64,000 nt of DNA from Odobenus rosmarus divergens (taxonomy: Eukaryota; Chordata; Mammalia; Carnivora; Odobenidae): positions 2,519,896 to 2,583,895 of the forward strand of contig NW_004450328.1 of assembly GCF_000321225.1 (NCBI RefSeq), read 5' to 3'. The notes under the pieces are model-generated. The model was not told the origin of the DNA, searched no databases, and worked only from the letters and a program-made list of their open reading frames with translations. This document shows, one piece after another, positions 55,186-64,000 of this stretch. Position 1 is the first letter of the stretch. Each line of letters opens with the position of its first letter. The position numbers and the translations under genes are program-made.

Positions 55186-55186
55186 T
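55134..55186 (-). promoter_or_regulatory. IL27: AU-rich elements in the IL27 3'UTR
   Basis: On the minus strand four ATTTA pentamers are present, and TTATTTATT, the strong ARE nonamer, occurs twice (55134-55142 and 55161-55169). Such elements give cytokine mRNAs TTP/AUF1-dependent instability. They sit between the stop codon and the AATAAA. Confidence 0.65.
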
Positions 55187-55352
55187 ATCTGCCAGGGACC
55201 GGACGGGCCTTAAGTTATTGGGTAGGGGTTGGGGTGGGAGGCCGGTGGAGTCCTGCCTGGTTTAAGGCAAATGAGCTGGGGGCTGTCTCGTTGCCCAGAC
55301 CCCAGTCCTCAGGTCCTGAAAGGTGAAGGGACGGGGCTGAGAAGTCATCCCA

Positions 55353-58300
55353 TCAGGGCTGGGAGCTGACTGTTGAGCACCCCAAGGGTGGGGCTGGGTT
55401 TCCGGCTTGGGAGAGCAAGAGTAAGTCCCTCACGGCCCGAGCCAAGACAAGCTCCAAGGAGTGCAGCAACTGGTAGGTGTAGAGGAGCTGGGGCCAGGAC
55501 AGCTGTGCTGACATGTGTGAGGGGCCACCCGGAGCCCGTTCGGGCAGCCCCTTCCTCTCCTCATTCTCCTCCTCGGGGAGGTTGAGTCCCGCAGCCAGCA
55601 CCTGCGAGGAGACGCCCATGGGTCAGACGATGGCCAAGCTGAGACCCGGAGCCCATCCTCGTTCTTTTATGTGCCCAGTGGCACGGAATGACATCAGAGA
55701 CCACAAGGTCATGATTTCCCTGGATAGCCCCTACTTTAGATCTTCCATTATGTCATCACCTCATGCACCCTGCCTGATTTTTTGGTTCAAGATAATGGAA
55801 GTCACAGAGCAAGATGCTGCTCATGGAGGTGGCACACTCATCCAGGATTGCCCTGGGCATTTGGGACCCCAGAAGTTCTTCTCTTAAGGGTCATTTTAGG
55901 ATCTGAGATGGACAGAAAGGTGGTATAGCTAGTTCTCATGCTGCTTGCGTTTTCTATTTTCCTTTTGTTAAGAGGAAAATGCCAGTTTCCCTTGGAAATG
56001 TTCAGGAGGGCCTGGTGATGTGAGAGGCTGAGGGAGAAGGGAACCAGCTTTGTTGCAGGGTCTGTTGATGCCAACAGCTGTTCCGGGTGCTTCAGAGCTG
56101 TTCAGACCAAGACCCCAAGAGAAGGCAGAGATTCGGGGGACAGAGCCAGTCCCCCCACCTCCCTCCGACACACAGAGGGTCTGGAGCATCTCCCTCCGAA
56201 GTTACCCAACCTGTGGGCAGGGGGTGTTTGTAAAAGGGAGCCAATGAGCTTCAATTTTTTGTGTTGGTCTCTGGGAGTTGAGGAGGTGGGTGGACACTCT
56301 ACCTGGAAGCGGAGATGCTGCTGCAAATCCCGGAGATCCAGCCTCATGGTCCACAGCTGCATCTTCTCTGAGCTGGTCCAGCCCCTCTGGCTTCCCAGGC
56401 CTCCCAAGAGGGCATGGAAGGGGCGAAGCATCATGGAGAGGAAGCAGAGTCGTTCTGAGTCCTGTGGGAGGGAGGGAATGGGTCAGGCAAGGCTCACAGG
56501 CTGAGGATCAAACCCCACCCCATGCTCACCAACCTATCACTCTCTGTCCACAGCCCCTCTCTATCCCCTTCTTCACCACCCCTTTTCCCGTCCATTGCCT
56601 TGCTTGTGGTTTTATCCTGTCTCCAGCCTCCTTCCAACCCTAGTCCCACACCTAATCCCAACCCCCTCCCTCCTCCATAGGTGCAGTCTCATTCTCACAC
56701 CACTCCTTTATTCCGGCTGAATTTTTATATCCAATGACATACTCAGCCTCATCCAGACCCAATTCCTCCACTCTTCCCCAAATCCATTTTCCGTTCAATC
56801 CCGACTTCATCTCCATCCACCCGGGCCAGCCTTTCTGCTAGCTCTCCTGCCCCACCCCTCTGGCCCCCAACTCACAGAGAGGCTGTGCCAGGCCTGGAAG
56901 GTCAGGGAGACATTGGGGAGCTGATGTCCCAGGGGCAGGAGGTCCAGGCTCACTCCTGGCAGGTGAGATTCAGCCTGTGGGGCAAGGTCTGTTAGTGGGG
57001 ACCAGAGGGAGTGGGGATTTGCCCATCCCCCAAACCAGTTGCCTTAGGGTGACTCACAAAGCGGTGGGCCTGGGTCCGAACCTCGGAGAATAGCTTCCTG
57101 GCGAGCTGCAGGCTGACCTTGAACTCCCTCCGCAACTCCTGCAGGCTCAGGGGGGACCTCCCTGGCGGTCTCGGGAATCCCCAGACACCAGCTCGAGCCA
57201 GGAGCAAGGAGAGCAGCAAAAGGCTGAGCCCTGGAGTTGGGGCGGGGGGGAGTTGGTGGGCCAGATGAGGGGAAGGCTTGAGAAGAACTCACGTGCCTTT
57301 TCTAGCCTGCGCTATAGGCAAGCCCTGTGCCATCTCACTGACCCCGCACAACCACTAACAAGATGGAAGCTTTTGAGGACGCCATATGGCATCTCTGTAT
57401 GAATGAAAAGAAGATACCCCTTCTCCAAGACAGACACAACCTTGCTTAGAGTACCTACCTTTGCAAGCAAGTCTCAGGCTGGATTTGACCCCCACCAACT
57501 CCCTTGGCCAAGTGTCTTTTTCAGTGAACAAACCACTCAACCATATGTGGTAGCCTGGGTGCTATTATCCTGTGCATTTTGCAGATGAGGAAAATGAGGC
57601 TCAGTGAAGTTGACTAGCCCAAGGCCAAATAGCTAGAGGGCGAGGGAACCAGCACTGGATTCCAGATCTGCCCAAATGCAGAGCCTGTGTGCTTCCCACA
57701 GTGAACTTAGAGGAGGCAGCCACCTCCCACGGAGCGGGCACACTGTGTTCTGCTGAGGATTCCTTGGGCTTAGCCCGGCGGCTCTGATGGCCTGAACTAG
57801 AGCCCCAGGGGTGGGCAGGCGGTGCTGGAGGCTCTATCCCAGGGAGTCAGAAGGACAGGCTGGTCCAGCCACCGCCAAGGAAGGTGGATCACTCTGCAGT
57901 GTTGGAAGAACAGGGGGTGCCAGGAAGAGGAGGAGAGCCCAGAATGGGAGGCAGAACCTCGGTTTCTCATTCAGGTTCTTCCCTTGAGCAAGTCATCTCT
58001 TATCTCTGTGCCTCAGGTTCCCATCTGTAAAATGGGGGAGTCAGACCAACTGATTTCTTTCTTTCTTTTTTTTTAATTTATTCATTTGAGACAGAGAGAT
58101 ACAGAGAGAGCAAGAGCATGAGCAGGGGAGAGGCAGAGAGAGAAGGAGAAGCAGGCTCCCCGCCGAGCCAGGAGCCAGACATGGGGCTCGATCCCAGGAC
58201 CCTGGGATCATGACCTGAGCCAAAGGCAGATGCTTAACCATCTGAGCCACCCAGGTGCCCCAGACCGATTTCTGAAACTACTTCCTGCCCTATGTTTCCT

Positions 58301-59442
58301 GGACAGAAGAGAGAGAGGCCCTAGGGTGGGAGCTCTGGGAAGAGGGCAGTGTTTGCTGGTTTCTCCATCAGGGAGAGGAAATCTAGCAATCGCTGGAGTT
58401 ACACAATTCTCGAAACACAAACCAAAACTAGGCTGTAAGTCTAAGTCTGTTCCTGCTCTCCCTCCTCTCCGTGCCATTCTTGATGTCTAACCCCTGGGCT
58501 CTGCTCCTGAAATTGTCCTGTAAATAAAGACTAAGGGGAGCTTCTGGGTACTTCCATTCACCAATGTACTTCCAGAGGTGGGGGGCAGTGCCTGTGACCC
58601 CCAGCATTCAGGCTTCCCTGGCTTGGGGACCACTCTGGCATCCCAGAGACTTTAGACGGTGTGGGGTTCCTCTTAGCTCTATTTTGAGGGAAAGTGCATG
58701 CCCCCAGGCTCTGGTGGATATTGCCCACCCAGAATTGAGCTGAGCCATTTCCTACTGACCCTCTGCTTCCTGTCTGAGCTCTGGAGCCCCAGCCCCTTCC
58801 CGTGGCTTCTCCCTACCCTCTGTACCCAATCCTGGGTCCTTGGCCCTGGCTCTGTCCCCATCCTCCAGCCCTTGGTCCTTACTCTGGCTCCTCTTCCTGT
58901 GGCTCTGGTTCCAGCCTCTGACTCTTTGAGTCACCGACTGCAGATTGGACCTCCTCCCAAGCTACAGACCCTTGACCCAGTTAGGCTGTTGACTCCTTGG
59001 CCCCAGCCCCACACTCCAGCCAACTCCTCCTGCTGTTCTTCCTCTACCAGCCCCAGTTCTCAGCCAAACTGTCTGGTCCCTGCTCATTCACCCCAACCAA
59101 ACTCTTCATTTATCTGCCTGGTCCTGGTCCCGGTCCAACTGGCTGCCCACCTCTCTCTCCCTTCAGGCCAGTCAAGCCCTCCCGTCCTCTGCCCAGCCCT
59201 GGCCGAACCATCATCCCTCTGCCCCTGGCCCCCATTCATGCCAGACTCATTCCCATTCTCCTGTCGACTGTATCCTGTATCCTTAGTCTTGGCCAAGTAG
59301 TTGCCCACTCAGCCCCTGGCCCCCATCCACACCCATCAAGCCCTCCCATCCCCTGCCCAGTCTCAGCCAAGCTTGCCACCCCTCTGCCCCCAGCCCTGGC
59401 CTCAGACTCACGCCAGCCAAGGTCGCCTGCCATCTGGCCCAT
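55353..59442 (-). CDS. IL27: IL27: interleukin-27 alpha subunit p28 (5 coding exons)
   Basis: Secreted four-helix cytokine subunit that pairs with EBI3 to form IL-27, made by activated myeloid cells. Exons: 59442-59412, 57230-57058, 56974-56876, 56461-56303, 55601-55353. They sum to 711 nt = 236 aa plus stop; all introns are GT-AG. The signal peptide is the Leu-rich run in exon 2, with cleavage likely near residue 28 (VWG/FPRP). Conserved p28 landmarks visible: LSLQELRREF, TFQAW with W97, ERLCF with C107, MRLDLRDLQ, and SWPQLLYTYQLLHSLELVL. There is a sequon NVS at N89. The long poly-Glu run of human p28 is reduced to EEENEERK in exon 5, which explains much of the length difference from the human 243 aa. 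The C-terminus carries an extra Cys (PLGCSTVSS). Confidence 0.96.
57555..57705 (-). repeat. MIR, reverse
   Basis: 'cagatgaggaaaatgaggct' and 'gaaccagcactggattccag' in IL27 intron 1. Confidence 0.6.
58052..58261 (-). repeat. CAN-SINE
   Basis: Reverse full-length copy in IL27 intron 1. Flanks share cagacc...gatttct. Confidence 0.92.
58690..59410. repeat. Degenerate C/T-rich repeats in IL27 intron 1
   Basis: Imperfect repeats of 'ctctgcccctggcccc'-type text. Two clear diverged copies of 'caagccctcccRtcc-ctgcccag' start near 59173 and 59338. Confidence 0.5.
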
Positions 59443-59486
59443 AGCGGGGCCCAGCCTGTGTGGCCAGCCATCTCCCGGGCAGGGGT

Positions 59487-59520
59487 CTTATACTGGGGGC
59501 TGCGCCGGTTTCACTTTCCG
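59487..59520 (-). promoter_or_regulatory. IL27: IL27 core promoter: TATA box plus ISRE
   Basis: On the minus strand TATAAG occupies about 59492-59487, 45-50 bp upstream of the ATG. On the plus-strand text GGTTTCACTTTCC begins at 59507, an ISRE/IRF-type element 15 bp further upstream. IL27 p28 is known to be induced through IRF1, IRF3 and IRF9 at a proximal ISRE. The motifs are clear; the start site (about 59460) is inferred. Confidence 0.75.
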
Positions 59521-59581
59521 TCCTGCTTGTACTTTCGGCTTTGCACTCAGTCTTCTCTCCTCACCACCCCTTGCTGAAATG

Positions 59582-59598
59582 GGGAAATGTCATTTCCC
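59582..59598. promoter_or_regulatory. 17-bp perfect palindrome GGGAAATG-T-CATTTCCC upstream of IL27
   Basis: Perfect 8-bp arms around one base, about 140 bp upstream of the IL27 ATG. Each arm resembles a kappaB half-site (GGGAAA/TTTCCC). p28 is reported to need c-Rel, so this may be the Rel site, but the spacing is not the standard GGGRNNYYCC. Confidence 0.45.
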
Positions 59599-59739
59599 TT
59601 CCCAGAGGGGGCGGGAGGTGCAGTGGGGGGTGGCGGGAAGCTGGGGTTTCTGTCAATCCAAGCTCCGGACCCCCTGCTCAGCTTCCAGGACCAGCCGTCC
59701 CCTCACGTCCCCGCTCCTGGGTGAGCCACTGCTCTAGGG

Positions 59740-61220
59740 ACTGGTAGGTCCCAGCCACTCAAACCCTCCTACTCCTCTGCTCTGTCATTATCATCCTAGT
59801 GCCATCACCAGCTCAATGTCCTATAGAAGATGGATGGCCAGGTAAGGGGATTGCCCATCAGAGAGGGCTTGGGGTTTTGAGTCATCTTGCTCTTTTCTGG
59901 TTTTCCAGATGGCTGAGGGAGGGAGTGCGAAGGAAGTAGGGAGCTCCTTGTGGAGCTCGGATGGGGCTTTGTGTGGAGCAGTGGGGTCCCAGTCTGGGCA
60001 GGGTCAGGCCTCAGCCTACAGCCAGGGTCAGGGCGGATGAAAACGGGTCCGTTCAGAGCCAGGAGCTCAGTCTTTGGACAGAGTAAGATCTAAGATTAGA
60101 GCTCAGTCTATAACTAGGTTTAGGACTTGATCTAGAGGGGACTTGGTCTAGAGCTTTGTCTGTGCTTGGGGTGAGAGCTATCAGTGACCTGGAGGCCATG
60201 CTTGGGACCATTTGGGGTTAGGTTTCGAGTTCAGTCCAGACTGGGCACAGAGCTCGGGCTGTGGCTAAGGTTCCGGCAGAGCCTGTGACTCAGGTCAGGG
60301 CTCAGGCTTGGGCTGTTGATGTCTAGGGTCAGGATTCACCAGGTTGGGGTTGTGTGAGGTCAGGATGGGGCTCGGTCAGGTCCTAGAATAATCCTGCTCT
60401 ATGTGTTTCTGCTCTGTGGATGGCTGTCAGGGCTGGGCTGCATCAACCACAGGTCTCCCTTCCAGCACAGCTCCACCCTTAGCCCCACCCTGGATTTTCC
60501 ATCTTCAGGGACAAGATGGGGGTTTCTTGGTCTTCCCCGAGGCCCACTTTCCTTTTAGGATCTGTGGGGTTTCCCTGCTGGGTCCCTGCAGTGAGACAGA
60601 AACCAAGGGGGCTTTCCCTTTCTATACTCTGCCTCTCAGCCCTACATAGGCCCTGCCGAGCAGGGCCGCCTGGAACCAACTGCCCGGGAAGTACCAGTAC
60701 ATTTGGGGGAGCAATCCCAGAGGGTTGCTTGGAGGAGAAGGAAGAGGAAGAGCGAGTGGCTGGCACCTACCTAGCCCAAACTGGTTTCCCTTGCAGTGTC
60801 CCCTAGTGGTGACAGCTCATTCCCTCACATCCCATGCCACTGAGGCTCCTTGGTGTGCGGGGGGGTCCCAAACATCCTGAGACTGATGGTGAGGACAGAC
60901 ACAGGCCCTGGCTGGTCTTCCTCACATCTCCAAGTCCTGCCGTCCATCCTGGAGGTGAGGCACCCCACTCACCCTCTGACCACAACCACTCCCCATTCTT
61001 TGCCGTTGCCCAGAACTGCTGTGCCTCTCAAACCTTGAACTCCATCTCCCACTCTCTACCACAACCTCCCGACACTCCAGACCTTCTCTTAGGGTTCTCC
61101 AAAACCTCCTGTCTCTTGTTGCTTCTCTGCCCTTCCCAATCTGGCTGCAACTGACACCTGCAGCCTCATTCCTGGTCCAGCAACAGGAGCTTCGTGCTTG
61201 AATACGATAAGCCACCTCAT
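59740..61220. other. Intergenic DNA with degenerate GAGCTCAGTCT-type repeats
   Basis: Between about 59950 and 60390 the phrase 'gagctcagtct' or near variants recurs with 'ggtcagg' blocks. No gene recognised. NUPR1, the next human neighbour of IL27, was not seen. Confidence 0.4.
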
Positions 61221-61224
61221 ACCT

Positions 61225-61640
61225 GCCTGCCTTTCCACTAGCTCTTCTCTTTGCCTAGAAAGCCCCCACTGTCTTCTCTGGAGTCCCCTCTTCCCAGCCT
61301 GTTCTGAACCTACCCCTTGTCACGGGCTTCCTCCCCGGAATAGCTCATTCCTTCCTGCCATAAATCCTGTCTCCAATGGACATTGCATATTTATTTATCT
61401 TGCTTAATTTATCTTCATTCATACCACTCCAGCCATACTGACTCCCTCATTGCTCCTAGAACATGCCAGGCATGCTCCTGCCTCAGGGCCTTTGTACTTG
61501 CTGTCCCTTCTGCCTGGAACACTCTTCTTCCAGATAACTGCAAAGCCCACTCTCTTCTTATGATCCCTACTTAAACATCACCTTCTCAAATGGAATCCTC
61601 ACTGACCCGATTAAAAGATGCAACCCTGCCCCTGGCACTT
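61225..61640 (-). repeat. L2-like fragment
   Basis: 'cctcagggcctttgtacttg', 'ctgtcccttctgcctggaac' and 'aaacatcaccttctcaaatg' are the reverse-complement L2 3' end. Confidence 0.65.
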
Positions 61641-62149
61641 TCTCTTTTCTATTTTCTAGAAAGAAATGTTGCAATTTCCAACTATAACTGTGGATATATA
61701 TTTTTTTTTCCTTTTAGATCTACCAATTTCTCTCATGTGTTTTGATGCTCTATTGTTTAGGTATAGACACAATTAGGATTGTTACGTCTTTTTGAAGAAC
61801 TGACCCTTTTATCAGAATGTAACGTCTATCTTTTTTTTTTTTTTTAGTTGTATGTTTGGTGTTTATGTTGTAATGTCTTTCTTTATACTCGATAATGTTC
61901 CTTTTTTCCCCTGAAGTTTACTTTTTCTGAAATTAATTTGACAAGTCCTGACCTTTATGATTAGTGTTTACATGGTTTATCTTTTTTTTTAATACTTTCA
62001 TTTTTAACCCAGTTTTAATTTGCGGTGGGTTTCATTAAAACAAAATTCCAGATTAATATTTTTGTCAGTTTATATGGCATTTATCAGTGTCTGCCATAAG
62101 TAAATAAGTATTCTATTTCCTAACTGAAGATATCCATTCTACTCTTTTT
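61641..62149 (-). repeat. L1 fragment, antisense
   Basis: T-rich antisense L1-like text with no open frame. Confidence 0.45.
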
Positions 62150-62364
62150 TGTAAGATTTTATTCAATTATTAATTAACTAATTAATGAGAGAGAAAGAGA
62201 GTGAGCATAAGCAGGGGGAGGGGCAGGCAGAGGGAGAAGCAGGCAGAGGGAGAAGCAGGCTCCCTGCTGAGCAGGGAGCCCGAGGCGGGACTTGATCCCA
62301 GGGTCCCAGGATCATGACCTGAGCCGAAGGCAGACGCTTAACGACTGAGCCACCCAGGCACCCC
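62150..62364 (-). repeat. CAN-SINE
   Basis: Reverse copy with a partly duplicated 'gcagagggagaagcaggc' middle (62228 and 62245). Confidence 0.9.
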
Positions 62365-62789
62365 TACCTGTTCTATTCTGAATGTGAGATTAGTTGTTTG
62401 GCTTGTGACCTCAGTTCCTTGATGAGTTCAAGAAAGATCATTAGTTTGTAGTTTGTCTTACTTTGTTTCTGGTTATAAAGGGCAAGTGGTGCCTTTTCCA
62501 GATTTTATACCTTTAAAAAATGCACATTATTTGTGTTGCTCTGTTCTTCTAGCTGGGTACTTTAGCACCACGTTAATTAGATGTGATAGTGAACATCTTT
62601 ATTTTTTTCTTCATTTCAGCGAGTAAGCTTTAAATTGTTCATTATAAGGTATTTTTTCTTATCTTTTTGTAGATTCCCTTCATTAGATTCCAGAAATCCC
62701 ATGTAATTCGTAGTTTGTGGACATTATCTTTAATAAATATTCACTTCATTTAAATTATTTGCCTGTATCTATTAAGACTCCCCCGGCAC
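62365..62789 (-). repeat. L1 fragment, antisense
   Basis: Continuation of the L1 text broken by the SINE. Confidence 0.45.
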
Positions 62790-62994
62790 TTTTTAAAAAA
62801 TATTATATATATTTATTTGACAGAGAGAGAGAAAGAGAAAGCAAACACAAGCCGGGGGGCAGCAGGCAGAGGGAGAGGGAGAAGCAGACTCCCCACTGAG
62901 CAGGGAGCCTGACTTGGGGTTCCATCCCAGGACCCTGGGATCATGACCTGAGCCGAAGGCCTACACTTAGCCGACTGAGCCACCCAGGGACCCC
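62790..62994 (-). repeat. CAN-SINE
   Basis: Reverse full-length copy ending at gacccc. Confidence 0.9.
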
Positions 62995-64000
62995 TCCACA
63001 CACACTTTCTATCCCTTTCCCTGCATTATTTTTCTACATAACATTTAAAAACATCTAACATTTTCTCTCTCCCTTGTTTTGGTCTGTCTCCATGCTCTGG
63101 AGTATGAGTTCCACAAGGGGGGACATTCGTGCCCGTTCTGTGCGCTGATATATCCCCAATAGCTAACAACAGCAGGTTCTTCGGAAATCAGCGAACCAAT
63201 CCGTCTTCTGCCGCAAGTGCCTAACGCGGGCTCTGCTCCCGGCCTGTGCTCCGAAAGTTGCCAGATAGAGCAGCAGGTCTGGGACCAGCTGCTGAGCCCT
63301 GAGCCCTGAGCTCTCACTGTCAGCCTTCTCCGGCTCTGGCCAATGCTCCAGACAGGTACTGAGGATGTAAAGCGGGAAGCTGGGCTGCTGGGCTGCTGGG
63401 CATGGCCCTCGGCCGGGATGATCTTAGCAGATCCTTGCCAAGAAGCCAGAGAGCCAAGGAGGGCGGGGGCAGCCTCTGTCCCTGTCCTTGGAGGATGGGC
63501 CTGGGCCCGTGTCTGTCTACCTGGGCCTCAGTTTCTACAAGCAGATCTTGGCTGGTCAGCCGAGGCTTGGACTGGGATCCCAGCAGGAAATGGAAGGGAT
63601 GTGGTGAAGGCTGAGGACTGCTGGAAAGGAAGCCAAGGACACTGAGCTCTGGACTCCAGTATGTAGCTAACCCTTCTGTTGACCTCAGGTGAGTCACCAG
63701 CCTGCTCTGGACCTCAGGTTCCTCATTTAAAAGTAGTAGCAGTTTTCAAATGCTTCCACTGCTATTACGTAGGGAAATTAAAACCTAGATGATTAAAAAA
63801 AGAGGGAAAAGAACCATCCACCAATTTTCTGATTATTTTCCAAGTACCCCGTTATAGCTCAGACCCCCTGGGGCACTCCACCGGATTGCATGGGAATCCT
63901 GAGCCCAGGAAGTAGAAGTTAGAAGCTTCAGATGTGACATCAGTATGGAATCAGGGAGGGGAAGTCTTCTTCAGGGTTACACAGCAGATCAGTGACAGAA
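62995..64000. other. Intergenic DNA, nothing firm
   Basis: Moderately GC-rich. ORFs up to 125 codons in overlapping frames without recognisable protein. No gene called. Confidence 0.4.

Noticed and set aside
58698..59737. Plus-strand frames of 200-246 codons opposite IL27 intron 1 and promoter
   Set aside because: Pro/Ser/Leu-rich translation of degenerate C/T-rich repeats. No homology recognised.
63320..63697. 125-codon minus-strand frame near the right edge
   Set aside because: No recognisable protein and several overlapping frames of similar size. It does not match NUPR1, the next expected neighbour.

Overview
The window is nuclear DNA from a carnivoran mammal, most likely a caniform. 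The evidence is about 35 copies of a tRNA-Lys-derived CAN-SINE (head GGGGCGCCTGGGTGGCTCAG, CT-rich middle, AATAAA/A tail) on both strands, many with clean target-site duplications, plus carnivore-type L1 3' ends. The sequence does not settle the family; an arctoid (bear, seal or mustelid type) is a guess. Four protein-coding genes could be rebuilt exon by exon, and all four match the conserved block next to the Batten-disease gene on human 16p11.2: EIF3C(-), CLN3(-), APOBR(+), IL27(-).

Layout. 1-6.5 kb is intergenic: old L1 pieces, SINEs, a degenerate ~80-bp tandem array and a hAT-like fossil. 6.58-26.4 kb is EIF3C on the minus strand: 20 coding exons, 2,742 nt, 913 codons plus stop, with a CpG-rich promoter near 26.1-26.5 kb carrying ETS, CRE-like and ZNF143-type motifs. 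26.5-37.7 kb is repeat-rich intergenic DNA (MIR, L2, SINEs, a twin-primed L1, an L1 ORF2 fragment, a 575-bp assembly gap). 37.73-48.1 kb is CLN3 on the minus strand: 15 coding exons, 1,317 nt, 438 codons plus stop, with a GTCACGTGAC (CLEAR/TFEB) element upstream. 49.8-55.1 kb is APOBR on the plus strand: 3 coding exons, with a 3,986-nt middle exon containing a 27-bp coding minisatellite broken by a second 575-bp gap. 55.08-59.5 kb is IL27 (p28) on the minus strand: 5 coding exons, 236 aa, with AU-rich elements in its 3'UTR and a TATA/ISRE promoter. 59.7-64 kb is intergenic: degenerate low-complexity DNA, L2, L1 and SINEs.

The genes are not an operon. EIF3C is a housekeeping translation-initiation factor. 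CLN3 is a lysosomal membrane protein. APOBR is a macrophage lipoprotein-binding protein and IL27 a myeloid cytokine subunit; these two converge tail-to-tail and share an AT-rich patch that reads as poly(A) signals on one strand and cytokine-type AU-rich elements on the other.

I found no CRISPR array, bacterial-type system or convincing novel gene family. The most useful observations concern genome structure: the APOBR coding minisatellite at a gap, two gaps of identical length, a SINE landing beside an EIF3C splice donor, repeated SINE insertion into one target site, a twin-primed L1 with perfect TSDs, and the degenerate ~80-bp array. Exon boundaries were derived by hand from GT/AG sites and reading phase. 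Family comparisons are from memory, not from a database search.
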